Shown in pieces: positions 33,792-42,551 of a DNA stretch of 64,000 nucleotides (positions within the stretch are counted from its first letter, which is position 1; each line of letters starts with the position of its first letter). The stretch covers positions 197,111-261,110 of the forward strand of contig DLGW01000016.1 in assembly GCA_002482885.1 (NCBI GenBank). Direction: 5' to 3'. The stretch is from Flavobacteriaceae bacterium UBA7684 (GTDB lineage Bacteria; Bacteroidota; Bacteroidia; Flavobacteriales; Flavobacteriaceae). A model generated the notes under the pieces. The model did no database searches and had not been told where the DNA came from. It saw only the letters and a list, made by a program, of their open reading frames with translations. A program made the translations under genes and the position numbers.

Positions 33792-35070
33792 GATGCGCGT
33801 TTAATCGTTCTTTTAAAACAGACTGATTAATCTGAAACACTTTTTCTATCCATTCAATACTTTCTTCAACTTCGGTGTCTCGGTCTTTTAAGTGATTGGC
33901 AAAATGAGTGGTTATTTTATGAATGATTCTGTCACTGATTAATTCCGCTTGTGCTTCATCAAAATGGGGTAATTTTTTACGTTGAAAATCTAACTCTGCG
34001 GTTTTTATTTCATTCAATTTTTCTTTTAAAGCATGAATGGTTGGTGCAAATTTTCGAGCCTTCATCCATTTGATAAAATCATCTTCAATTTCTTGAATGA
34101 TGGCTTCGGCGGCAGGAATGTGTAATTTTCGTTTTTCTAATGTTTCATCGGTAATTTGCGACAAATGATCTAAGTGAACCAAAGAAACTCCTGAAATAGT
34201 AGTTACATTTTCGTGTACGTTTTTAGGAACCGACAAATCTAAAATCAATAAATCCTTTTTAAGATTCAAAATATCTTTATCAACGGTTGGATTTTGCGCA
34301 CCAGTTGCCACAATTAAAATATCTGATTTTTGAATTTCTAATTCTAAATCCCCGTATTCTTTTACAATTAAATTGAACTTTCCGGCAATTTTTTCGGCTT
34401 TATCTTTGGTGCGATTGATTAAAGTAATATGTTCATTTTTAGTATGCTTAACTAGATTCTCGCAAGTATTTCTACCGATTTTTCCAGTGCCAAAAAGTAA
34501 AATATTTTTATATCCTACTTGGTCTTGAAACTGATTCAAAATATATTGCACCGAGGCAAACGAAACCGAAGTAGCGCCCGAACTGATTTCGGTATCGGTT
34601 TTTATTTTTTTACTGGCCTGAATAACCGCATTCACCAATCTTTCCAAAAAAGCATTGACCAAACCTACAGATTTAGACTGTGTAAATCCTAATTTTATTT
34701 GACTGATGATTTCAAAATCGCCTAAGATTTGACTATCCAAACCTGTTCCTACTCTGAAAATATGCGAAATGGCTTGTTGGTTTTTATACACATAAGCCAC
34801 TTTTTGAAAATCTTCTACCGAACCCAAACTGTATTCGCACAATAAACGAATCAATTGAAAGGGATGTTCGGCAAAACCGTAAATCTCGGTTCTATTACAA
34901 GTACAAATGGTTAATAAACAATCTATACCGTCTTTTTTAGCCTGTTCCAACAATAAAACTTTCGCCTGTTCATCCAAATTAAACTTACCCCTAAGTTCAG
35001 CATCGGCTGTTTTGTAGCTGAGTCCAACTACATAAAAATTGCGATGTTTAGATAAGTTTAGTTGATGCAT
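33784..35070 (-). CDS. hemA: Glutamyl-tRNA reductase
   Basis: 428 residues. The catalytic Cys lies in LLTICTCNRTEIYG (about residue 57), followed by the NADPH-binding LLFGTGKIGRNTCENL and a C-terminal dimerisation helix. This is the first step of the C5 route to 5-aminolevulinate. hemL, the next step, is not in the window. It heads the hem operon and diverges from the AraC-family gene; a TACTTTTG box lies at 35107-35114. Confidence 0.97.
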   Translation of the reverse strand: MHQLNLSKHRNFYVVGLSYKTADAELRGKFNLDEQAKVLLLEQAKKDGIDCLLTICTCNRTEIYGFAEHPFQLIRLLCEYSLGSVEDFQKVAYVYKNQQAISHIFRVGTGLDSQILGDFEIISQIKLGFTQSKSVGLVNAFLERLVNAVIQASKKIKTDTEISSGATSVSFASVQYILNQFQDQVGYKNILLFGTGKIGRNTCENLVKHTKNEHITLINRTKDKAEKIAGKFNLIVKEYGDLELEIQKSDILIVATGAQNPTVDKDILNLKKDLLILDLSVPKNVHENVTTISGVSLVHLDHLSQITDETLEKRKLHIPAAEAIIQEIEDDFIKWMKARKFAPTIHALKEKLNEIKTAELDFQRKKLPHFDEAQAELISDRIIHKITTHFANHLKDRDTEVEESIEWIEKVFQINQSVLKERLNAHHE

Positions 35071-35106
35071 AATTTGTTTTCGTTCGAAAAAATGTCAAAA
35101 CGGAAA

Positions 35107-35114
35107 CAAAAGTA
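35107..35114 (-). promoter_or_regulatory. Bacteroidota -7 box (TACTTTTG) for the hem operon
   Basis: A perfect TAnnTTTG on the minus strand, 36 bp before the hemA ATG. No convincing -33 TTG is seen, as often in regulated promoters. Confidence 0.5.
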
Positions 35115-35169
35115 AATCTACCACTCGCATAAAAATAACGCTGAAAGTACTTTTTATAACGTTAAAGGA

Positions 35170-35217
35170 TATTTTTGTCCTGAACAAGAGCGGGAATCGT
35201 TATTTCTACTATTTTTG
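35170..35217 (+). promoter_or_regulatory. Two TATTTTTG boxes 40 bp apart upstream of the AraC-family gene
   Basis: Perfect TAnnTTTG elements at 35170-35177 and 35210-35217, which could be two start points for the AraC-hemH transcript. The leader from the second would be about 90 nt and contains the inverted repeat at 35248-35270. Confidence 0.45.
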
Positions 35218-35247
35218 TTAGGCCTCAACGGAGTTAGACTGAATTTG

Positions 35248-35270
35248 TTATTTAGATAAATTCTAAATAA
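35248..35270. promoter_or_regulatory. 23-bp inverted repeat in the AraC/hemH leader
   Basis: TTATTTAGA (35248-35256) and its exact complement TCTAAATAA (35262-35270) are separated by TAAAT. It lies between the promoter boxes and the AraC ATG. It could be an operator (AraC autoregulation or a heme/iron sensor) or an RNA hairpin. Confidence 0.4.
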
Positions 35271-35313
35271 ATCGATTCTTTTAATTCTGTTTTTAATATT
35301 AAAAAATATCGCT

Positions 35314-36180
35314 ATGAGTTCCGCCGAAGAGATTAAAATTGAAGAAGATTTTTATTTGATTCGTTTTCAGAATGACCTTTCAGAAACCATGCATTACGAA
35401 AGAAAGGTGAATTCTGGCATCATACAATTCCACTTCAATTTAAAAGGGAAAGGAAAATTCATTTTTAACAACGGTAATTATGCGCTGGATTTAAACGAAG
35501 AAAAATCTTTATTGCTGTATAATCCACAAAAAGAATTACCCGTTCATTTAGAAGTGCACGCCAATACTTGGATTATTTCGGTTTTAATTTCTATTAAAAA
35601 ATTCCATGCTTTATTTTCGGAAGAAGCCGATTACATTCCTTTTTTAAACAACGACAATCTAGACAAAAAATACTACGGAGAAGAAAACATCAGTCCTTCC
35701 ATGGCTATTGTATTGAATCAAATGTTTCATTACAATTTAAGTTCTACCATTAAAAATCTATATTTTAAAGGCAAAGGATACGAATTGCTCAGTTTATTTT
35801 TTAATCGCAACGAAGATCCAAATAAAGAAAATTGTCCGTTTTTAATTGACGAAGAAAACATTGCCAAAATCAAAAAAGCCAAAGACATTGTTATTGCGCA
35901 CATGGCAGAGCCGCCTGGCTTACAAGAATTGGCCGACCAAGTGGGTTTGACTTTAAAAAAACTAAAAATAGGCTTTAAGCAAGTATATGGCGATTCTGTT
36001 TATAGTTTTTTATTGGATTATAAGCTAGATTACGCCCGTAAATTATTAGATAGTGGCACGTATAATGTAAACGAAGTAGGATTAAAAATTGGATACAGCA
36101 CGGCTAGTCATTTTATAGCTGCCTTTAAAAAGAAATTTGGAACAACTCCGAAAAAATATTTAACCTCAATTAGTCTTTAA
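35314..36180 (+). CDS. AraC-family transcriptional regulator (PchR-like)
   Basis: 288 residues. The last ~100 form the double helix-turn-helix of AraC proteins (LQELADQVGLTLKKLKIGFK, then VNEVGLKIGYSTASHFIAAF and KKFGTTPKKYL). The N-terminal domain resembles the PchR group, which senses siderophores or related ligands. It stands between hemA and hemH and is transcribed with hemH (17 bp gap), so a role in setting heme synthesis to iron or heme supply is a reasonable inference. Its ligand is unknown. Confidence 0.85.
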   Translation: MSSAEEIKIEEDFYLIRFQNDLSETMHYERKVNSGIIQFHFNLKGKGKFIFNNGNYALDLNEEKSLLLYNPQKELPVHLEVHANTWIISVLISIKKFHALFSEEADYIPFLNNDNLDKKYYGEENISPSMAIVLNQMFHYNLSSTIKNLYFKGKGYELLSLFFNRNEDPNKENCPFLIDEENIAKIKKAKDIVIAHMAEPPGLQELADQVGLTLKKLKIGFKQVYGDSVYSFLLDYKLDYARKLLDSGTYNVNEVGLKIGYSTASHFIAAFKKKFGTTPKKYLTSISL

Positions 36181-36197
36181 ATCTAAGTATAACAAGC

Positions 36198-37208
36198 ATG
36201 AAAGGAGTATTATTAGTGAATTTAGGTTCGCCAGAAAGTCCAACAGCAAAGGACGTAAAACCTTATTTAGAGGAATTTTTAATGGATGAGTACGTTATAG
36301 ATGTACCCTTTTTATTACGAGCTTTATTAGTTAGAGGTATCATTTTACAAACCCGACCTAAAAAATCAGCCGAAGCTTACGCTCGAATTTGGACCAGTGA
36401 GGGTTCTCCGTTAATTGTGATTTCCAAAAAAATGCACCAAAAAGTGCAACAATTGGTAGATGTTCCTGTGGCATTAGCCATGCGATACGGCACCATAACC
36501 ATTTTAAAAGGATTACAAGAATTAAAAAACAAAGGGGTAACCGAAGTGATGCTTTTGCCTTTGTATCCACAACACGCCATGGCGTCTACAACCACTATTT
36601 TGGTTTTAGCCGAAGAATTGCGTAAAAAGCATTTCCCCGAAATGACTTTTAAAATTGTGCCTGCCTTTTACAACAAACCCGATTTTATTCAAGCCTTAGC
36701 CAATTCGATCAAAAAACATTTAGAAGGATTTGAGTATGACCATTTATTATTTTCTTATCACGGCATTCCTAAACGTCATATTCGTAAAACAGATGTAACC
36801 AAATCTCATTGTAAAATTGATGGTTCGTGCTGTAATACACCCTCTCCGGCTCATGAATTTTGCTACCGTCATCAATGTTTTGAAACCACAAAACAGGTAG
36901 TAAAATTATTAGGCATCCCAGAGGGAAAATACAGTCAAACTTTTCAATCGCGTTTGGCAGGAGACAAATGGTTAACGCCTTATACCGACGTAGAAATCAA
37001 TAAAATGCCCGAACAAGGCATTAAAAAATTAGCTGTTGTAACCCCTGCTTTTGTGGCAGATTGTTTAGAAACGCTAGAAGAAATTGCCATGGAGGCCAAT
37101 CATCAATTCAAGGAAAACGGAGGCGAAGAATTTTTAGCCGTGCCTTGTTTAAATGACGAAGACCAGTGGTGTGGTGTAGTCGCGAATTGGATTAAAGAGT
37201 GGAAATAA
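36198..37208 (+). CDS. hemH: Ferrochelatase with internal Cys cluster
   Basis: 336 residues. The opening VLLVNLGSPESP and catalytic His188 in FSYHGIPKRH are typical. Just after it lies a Cys-rich insert, Cys205, Cys211, Cys212, Cys222 and Cys227, where E. coli HemH has none. A class of bacterial ferrochelatases with a [2Fe-2S] cluster held by internal cysteines is known, so this enzyme may carry one. It puts Fe2+ into protoporphyrin IX. It shares a transcript with the AraC-family gene and ends at a strong terminator. Confidence 0.95.
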   Translation: MKGVLLVNLGSPESPTAKDVKPYLEEFLMDEYVIDVPFLLRALLVRGIILQTRPKKSAEAYARIWTSEGSPLIVISKKMHQKVQQLVDVPVALAMRYGTITILKGLQELKNKGVTEVMLLPLYPQHAMASTTTILVLAEELRKKHFPEMTFKIVPAFYNKPDFIQALANSIKKHLEGFEYDHLLFSYHGIPKRHIRKTDVTKSHCKIDGSCCNTPSPAHEFCYRHQCFETTKQVVKLLGIPEGKYSQTFQSRLAGDKWLTPYTDVEINKMPEQGIKKLAVVTPAFVADCLETLEEIAMEANHQFKENGGEEFLAVPCLNDEDQWCGVVANWIKEWK

Positions 37209-37235
37209 AAATCTTCTTTCAGTTAAACAATTAAA

Positions 37236-37267
37236 CCAAAAAAGCTGTCTCTCGACAGCTTTTTTGG
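37236..37267 (+). terminator. Bidirectional intrinsic terminator between hemH and the DinB-family gene
   Basis: A perfect 14-bp stem (37236-37249 with 37254-37267) with a TCTC loop; it begins CCAAAAAA and ends TTTTTTGG, so it can stop both converging transcripts. Confidence 0.93.
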
Positions 37268-37280
37268 TATGTGTTTGTAA

Positions 37281-37802
37281 TTAAAAACTGTTTTTTACAT
37301 ATCGCTCCTTAAACACCTTTAAATGATGATTGGCGTGCCCTACAATTACAAAACCTAAAGCGAGTGGGGTTATTTTGGTTTCAAAACAAACCCCTTCTCT
37401 TTTAAACATTTTTTCATCAAAACTATTAAACAAGGTAATGGAAGAATTTCTAACAGAATCAAACTCTTCTAGTAAACTTTCAACTGTACGATTAAAAGTA
37501 CTGAAGTTTTTAGCGTATTCATTTTCGTCATAACCTATTAATCTTTGGCTTTCCCCACGAGCCAAACTTAATGCTCGATATGCCATAATTCGTTCGTTAT
37601 CAATTACATGCTGTAAAATATCTTTAGGAGTCCATTTATCAGGTTGATACCTAAAATCTTGAAATTTTACTAAATCTTCTTTAAGAACTCTAAAAACATC
37701 TTTAGTGTTTTCTAAGGATTCTGAAAGTGAAAGATCTTCTTCTGTCTGAAGAATATATCTATCAAAGAAATTAGGCATGAAAGCTAAATCTTTTCTTTTC
37801 AT
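37281..37802 (-). CDS. DinB-family metal-binding protein
   Basis: 173 residues, four-helix bundle type. The metal-binding histidines are seen in KDILQHVIDNE (about residue 66) and HANHHLKVF (about 155-159), with a conserved WTPKD before the first. DinB/YfiT-type proteins include thiol-dependent transferases (bacillithiol, mycothiol), but the function here is unknown. It starts 9 bp after the gatB/aspS stop, so it may be co-transcribed. Confidence 0.8.
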   Translation of the reverse strand: MKRKDLAFMPNFFDRYILQTEEDLSLSESLENTKDVFRVLKEDLVKFQDFRYQPDKWTPKDILQHVIDNERIMAYRALSLARGESQRLIGYDENEYAKNFSTFNRTVESLLEEFDSVRNSSITLFNSFDEKMFKREGVCFETKITPLALGFVIVGHANHHLKVFKERYVKNSF

Positions 37803-37811
37803 TTCTTACTT

Positions 37812-40800
37812 CTAACTTTTACGTATCACCCTCACATTCATTTCCTCCACTTTTTTATCAGCTAAAGGTGATGGCGAACCGAATAATAAATCTTCGCTGG
37901 AACCTGTTTTAGGGAAGGCCATTACTTCACGGATGGAGACTTTTTTCTCTAAAATCATCATTAAACGATCTACACCCCAAGCAATTCCTCCGTGTGGTGG
38001 TGCGCCATAATGAAAGGCTTTATACATGGTGCCTACGCTTTTAAGCATTTCGTCTTTGTCGTAACCCATGTTGCGGTAAGTAGCTTCTAAAATTTCAGGT
38101 TTGTGGGCACGGACTGAACCTCCTCCAATTTCATAACCATTTAAAATCAAATCGTATTGTTGGGCAATGATGGTTCCGATCTCTTCGTCTTTACCATTCA
38201 TGTGCTTGTCTAAATCATATATAGCCGGCATAGAGAATGGGTTGTGTGTAAACGTCCATCTGCCTTCATCGGTTTTTTCAAACATCGGGAAATCAACCAC
38301 CCAAGCCGGTCTTAATTCTTTTGGATTAATTAAGTTTAACATCGCGCCCATTTGTTGGCGAACCGCATCCAAAGCTTTGTTGGCTGTGGCATAATCCGCT
38401 GCTGAAAAGAAAACGATGTCGCCTACTTGTGCTTGAGTAAAGGCAATAATTCCAGCGGCAATTTCTTCACCTAAAAATTTAATAATTGGCGATTGTAAAT
38501 CATTTTCATTGACTATGATGTACGCTAAACCACCTAAACCGTGTTGTTGTGCGGTAGCGGTTAAGGTTTCTATTTGTCCTTTAGACATACGTTTTCCACC
38601 CTGTTCTTGAGCTGAAACCTTGATACATTTTACAATTCCACCGTCTTCAATCGGTTTACTGAATACTTGGAAAGTCGTGTCTTTTACAATGTGGGTAATG
38701 TCTTGCATTTGTAAACCAAAGCGTAAATCAGGTCTATCACAACCATAAAAATCCATCGCATCTTTATAGGTAATCACTTCAAACGGACGCAAAATCCATT
38801 TGTTACCATATATTTTTTGAACTACTTCATTGAACATTTTGGTATTCAAATCAATAATTTGTTGCATGCTGGCATACGCCATTTCCATATCCAACTGCGT
38901 AAACTCTGGTTGACGATCCCCACGAGAATCTTCGTCTCTAAAACAACGCGCTACTTGGAAATATTTTTCAAATCCGCCCACCATCAACATTTGTTTAAAC
39001 TGCTGTGGCGCTTGCGGAAGCGTATAAAATGAACCTGCTTGTTTACGAGTAGGCACGATAAATTCACGAGCACCTTCGTCGGTTCCGGCTGTTAAAATTG
39101 GGGTTTCTATTTCTAAAAATCCTTCTTTATCTAAAACATCACGCAATAACTTTAATACTTTATGACGATTTACAATCGCACGGCGAACCTCATCATTTCG
39201 GTGATCTAAAAACTTATATTGAAAACGAACTGTTTCACTGGTTTTAGTTGCTCTTTTAATTTCAAAAGGCAAAGTCTTTGATAAATTTAAAATCTCTAAT
39301 TCAGAAGTTTCTAATTCTATTTTTCCTGTGCGTAAACCCGCATTAAAATCATCTTCGTTACGACCCACAATAACGCCAGTTACGGTAATTACCGACTCGG
39401 GTTTTAAACGTACCAATTCATCTAAATTCGGGAAAGATTCACGACTTAAACGCACTTGTAAAATTTCGTTGCTTGAATCTCTTAAATCAATAAAAATCAA
39501 CTCTCCGTGATCACGCACACTGGCAACCCATCCTGCCAAAGTCACTTTTTGATTAATCGTTTCTTCGGATAATTGATTGATTTTATGCGTTCTGTATTGT
39601 TCTTTAATTACAATTGGAATCTGAGGAAGAATTTCTTCTTCATGAGCTTTACCAATAGGTCCTTTTTCCTCATTAACAGAAGTACTTACTACTTCATCCT
39701 TACTACTTACGCCTTCAGCTGAAAGCGCATCAATAATCCCCTGACGAACCACTTGCCCAGAAGCACCTTTACCAATAATCGCCATTACTTTTCCGACTAA
39801 AACTCCTGCTTTACCTAGGTTTCCACCTTTAATTTCAGCGGCAGCTTCTGTATTTTCTGCAATTACTTTTTGAATCGCCGCTTGAATTTGTTCTTCAGAA
39901 ATCGTGTTTTCCTCAAAATATGTTGCGTAGTCGAATTGTGGATTTTCTAAGATTGATTTTAACGCATTTTGTACCAAAACAACTGTTACTTTTTCTTGTT
40001 TAAACAAAGAAAAAATATTGATGATGTCTTCGATATTCGCAATGCTGGTATATTGTTCGGGCTTGATGTTATTCGCTAAAGTTTTCGCTACGAAAGACGG
40101 ATCTTTCACCACATGATTAATCGCTACAAACGTTTCAGAACGCAAAGAATCTGCGGTGAAAAACTTAGCATCTTGTGGTAACACACCGCCTTCTATCAAA
40201 ATAGTTTCTACAGCGTATGGCAATACACTGGGGTCAACTTTTATAGTATTTACGGCATCTTTTATAGAAACAAAAGGTAAATCGGGTTCAGAAATAAAAC
40301 GATAATCTGCCTCAAATTCCTTTTTACGCATGGTTTTGGTTTGCTTTAAATCGGCATCCCATAATACGGTGGTTTGATCGGGTCTGAAGGCTTTATTTTC
40401 AATATAATAATTGAATTGTTTTTCTACTTCTTCCTTTAAAGCCTCTACCATAAACTTAAACGAGTTTAAGTTTTTAATTTCGGTACGTGGGTTTAAATCT
40501 TGTGTACCTTTTTTACGTAAGGAAACCGAAACGTCTGATTTGAATTCTCCTTTTTCTAGGTTGGCTTCAGAAATTTTTAAATTCTGAACAATACGTTGAA
40601 TATATTGGGCATAAATAGATGCATCTTCGATATTACGAACACAAGGTTTGGTAACAATTTCAATTAACGGTACCCCTGCTTTGTTAAAATCAACCAACGA
40701 TATCGTTTTTTCGTGCATCAATTTTGCCGCATCTTCTTCGATATGTACTTGGGTTAATTCCACCGTAAACTTTGAACCGTCATTACGGTAGCAAGACACC

Positions 40801-41150
40801 TGACCATCAGGAATTATCGGATGGTGAAATTGGGTAATTTGAATATTTTTTGGATTATCTGGGTATTCGTAATGTTTACGATCCCAAGAAATTACTTCGT
40901 TTGAAAAGGTAGAATTTACCGCTTTTCCAAAATAAATGGCTTTGGTAATCGCTTCTTTATTAATCGCGGGTAAAACTCCCATTTGCCCTGTACAAACCGA
41001 ACAAATATTTTCGTTGGGTGTTTCCGTTTCTTCGTTGGGGCAAGAACAAAATAACTTGGTTTTGGTGTTTAATCGAACGTGTGTTTCTAATCCGATAACC
41101 AATTCTATATCATGTGCCTGTAAGGCTTCGTTTAACTGCTCTAATTCCAT
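37812..41150 (-). CDS. gatB/aspS: GatB-AspRS fusion: amidotransferase subunit B joined to aspartyl-tRNA synthetase
   Basis: One unbroken frame of 1,112 residues. Residues 1-480 are a complete GatB: VIGLETHVRLNT, the zinc cysteines (CSCPN, CSVCTGQ), KAGVPLIEIVTKP, the helical part and the YqeY-like tail ending near RQGIIDALS. A charged linker follows (about 481-515). Residues ~516-1112 are a full bacterial AspRS: OB-fold anticodon domain, motif 2 (FRDEDSRGDRQPEFTQ, 737-752), GAD insert and motif 3 (GIAWGVDRLMMIL, 1055-1067). His548 in RDHGEL aligns with the position that is Leu30 in E. coli AspRS and His31 in the non-discriminating Pseudomonas enzyme. It overlaps gatA by one base. It should charge tRNA-Asn with Asp and amidate it in one particle. 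Confidence 0.95.
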   Translation of the reverse strand: MELEQLNEALQAHDIELVIGLETHVRLNTKTKLFCSCPNEETETPNENICSVCTGQMGVLPAINKEAITKAIYFGKAVNSTFSNEVISWDRKHYEYPDNPKNIQITQFHHPIIPDGQVSCYRNDGSKFTVELTQVHIEEDAAKLMHEKTISLVDFNKAGVPLIEIVTKPCVRNIEDASIYAQYIQRIVQNLKISEANLEKGEFKSDVSVSLRKKGTQDLNPRTEIKNLNSFKFMVEALKEEVEKQFNYYIENKAFRPDQTTVLWDADLKQTKTMRKKEFEADYRFISEPDLPFVSIKDAVNTIKVDPSVLPYAVETILIEGGVLPQDAKFFTADSLRSETFVAINHVVKDPSFVAKTLANNIKPEQYTSIANIEDIINIFSLFKQEKVTVVLVQNALKSILENPQFDYATYFEENTISEEQIQAAIQKVIAENTEAAAEIKGGNLGKAGVLVGKVMAIIGKGASGQVVRQGIIDALSAEGVSSKDEVVSTSVNEEKGPIGKAHEEEILPQIPIVIKEQYRTHKINQLSEETINQKVTLAGWVASVRDHGELIFIDLRDSSNEILQVRLSRESFPNLDELVRLKPESVITVTGVIVGRNEDDFNAGLRTGKIELETSELEILNLSKTLPFEIKRATKTSETVRFQYKFLDHRNDEVRRAIVNRHKVLKLLRDVLDKEGFLEIETPILTAGTDEGAREFIVPTRKQAGSFYTLPQAPQQFKQMLMVGGFEKYFQVARCFRDEDSRGDRQPEFTQLDMEMAYASMQQIIDLNTKMFNEVVQKIYGNKWILRPFEVITYKDAMDFYGCDRPDLRFGLQMQDITHIVKDTTFQVFSKPIEDGGIVKCIKVSAQEQGGKRMSKGQIETLTATAQQHGLGGLAYIIVNENDLQSPIIKFLGEEIAAGIIAFTQAQVGDIVFFSAADYATANKALDAVRQQMGAMLNLINPKELRPAWVVDFPMFEKTDEGRWTFTHNPFSMPAIYDLDKHMNGKDEEIGTIIAQQYDLILNGYEIGGGSVRAHKPEILEATYRNMGYDKDEMLKSVGTMYKAFHYGAPPHGGIAWGVDRLMMILEKKVSIREVMAFPKTGSSEDLLFGSPSPLADKKVEEMNVRVIRKS

Positions 41151-42550
41151 TATAGTATATCTTTTAAGAAGTTAGCAAACTTCAATACTTTTTCATCATT
41201 TTTTTTGGCGGCCGAAATTTGCAAACCTGTAACCGTGCCTTGGGGTATGGTTAACGTTGGCAATTGACCTAAACTGAATCCAACCGTGTAAGCATCCGAC
41301 AAATACATCGCCAACGGGTCTTTTAAGCTGTTCCCAATTACTGGTGGTGCCGCTGGAGTTACCGGAGATAAAATAATATCTACCTGATTAAAATCTTTGT
41401 CAAAATTCTCCGCGATTTGGTCGCGCAATGCCAATCCTTTTAAATAAATAGCATCCGAAAAACCTTGAGACAATACTTGATTTCCACCCACAATTCTGCG
41501 TTTGGTTTCTTCCGAAAAATTTTCAGAACGAGTAACAGCATAGGTTTCTTTTAAATTCCCTGATTCGATACGGTTTCCGTAATTAGTACCGTCTAATCTG
41601 GATAAATTGGAAGCCGTTTCTGCCATAGCCAACGTATAATACGTTGAAACTAATGTGTCCGATTTAAAAAAATCCAACGCTTTTACTTCAATACCTTTCG
41701 CTTTTATTTTTTCGATAACACTTAAAAAGTCTGCTTTTACTTGTGAATCAATGGCTTCGTTTTCAATGAAATTTTTAAAATAACCCACTGATTTTATATC
41801 GCCAGCATTTGAAATACTTTCTTCTGAAATTTCTGCAGAAGCATAAGTGGTTTGATCTTTTCCATCTTTACCACTCATTACATTTAATACGATTCTGATA
41901 TCTTCTACCGATTTAGCCAACGGCCCCACGCAATCCGTAGAAGAAGCGTAAGCCATCAATCCGTATCTGGAAATCCTGCCGTAAGTAGGTTTTAAACCAT
42001 AAATATGATTGTATCCTGCAGGTTGACGAACCGAACCTCCGGTATCACCTCCGATAGAAAAAACAGTATAATCTAAAGCCACATTAACCGCCGAACCGCC
42101 ACTAGAACCTCCGCCCACTAAATTAGGATTCACGGCATTTTTTACGGCTCCAAAAATGGTGTTTTCCGAAGACGAACCGTGCCCGAAACTATCGCAGTTT
42201 TCCTTTACTAAAGGAATCGCACCAGCGTCTAACAACTTTTGAATCGCCGTTGCAGTATAAGGTGATTTGTAATTTTTCAACAATTCAGAACTAGCCGTTG
42301 TAACGGTTCCTTGCACCATATACACGTCTTTAATTCCGAAAGGAATACCTTCCAACAAACCAATTGGTTCGCCCTTAGCAATTTTAGCATCTACTTGTGC
42401 TGCTTTTTCTAAAGCGATATTTTCTAATAACGAATTAACCGTATTGTGGGTATTTTGCTTGAGTAAATTCAATTTTTCTTGCACTAAAGCCGTACAAGTA
42501 ATTTTTTTGGACACCAATTGTTGGTGTATTTTTTTTATCTGAGATTCCAT
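41150..42550 (-). CDS. gatA: Asp/Glu-tRNA amidotransferase subunit A
   Basis: 466 residues. It has the amidase Ser-cisSer-Lys triad: GIKDVY (Lys near residue 73), GGGSSGGSAVNVA and GGDTGGSVRQPAG. It frees ammonia from glutamine or asparagine for GatB. It overlaps the fused gatB/aspS gene by one base and starts 1 bp after the gatC stop, so the three form one operon. Confidence 0.96.
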   Translation of the reverse strand: MESQIKKIHQQLVSKKITCTALVQEKLNLLKQNTHNTVNSLLENIALEKAAQVDAKIAKGEPIGLLEGIPFGIKDVYMVQGTVTTASSELLKNYKSPYTATAIQKLLDAGAIPLVKENCDSFGHGSSSENTIFGAVKNAVNPNLVGGGSSGGSAVNVALDYTVFSIGGDTGGSVRQPAGYNHIYGLKPTYGRISRYGLMAYASSTDCVGPLAKSVEDIRIVLNVMSGKDGKDQTTYASAEISEESISNAGDIKSVGYFKNFIENEAIDSQVKADFLSVIEKIKAKGIEVKALDFFKSDTLVSTYYTLAMAETASNLSRLDGTNYGNRIESGNLKETYAVTRSENFSEETKRRIVGGNQVLSQGFSDAIYLKGLALRDQIAENFDKDFNQVDIILSPVTPAAPPVIGNSLKDPLAMYLSDAYTVGFSLGQLPTLTIPQGTVTGLQISAAKKNDEKVLKFANFLKDIL

Positions 42551-42551
42551 C

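Noticed and set aside
37812..41150. GatB-AspS fusion as a sequencing artefact of two adjacent genes
   Set aside because: Both domains are complete, the linker is in frame with no stop, and codon use is continuous; an artefact would need loss of a whole stop-start junction without damage. Long-read confirmation would settle it.
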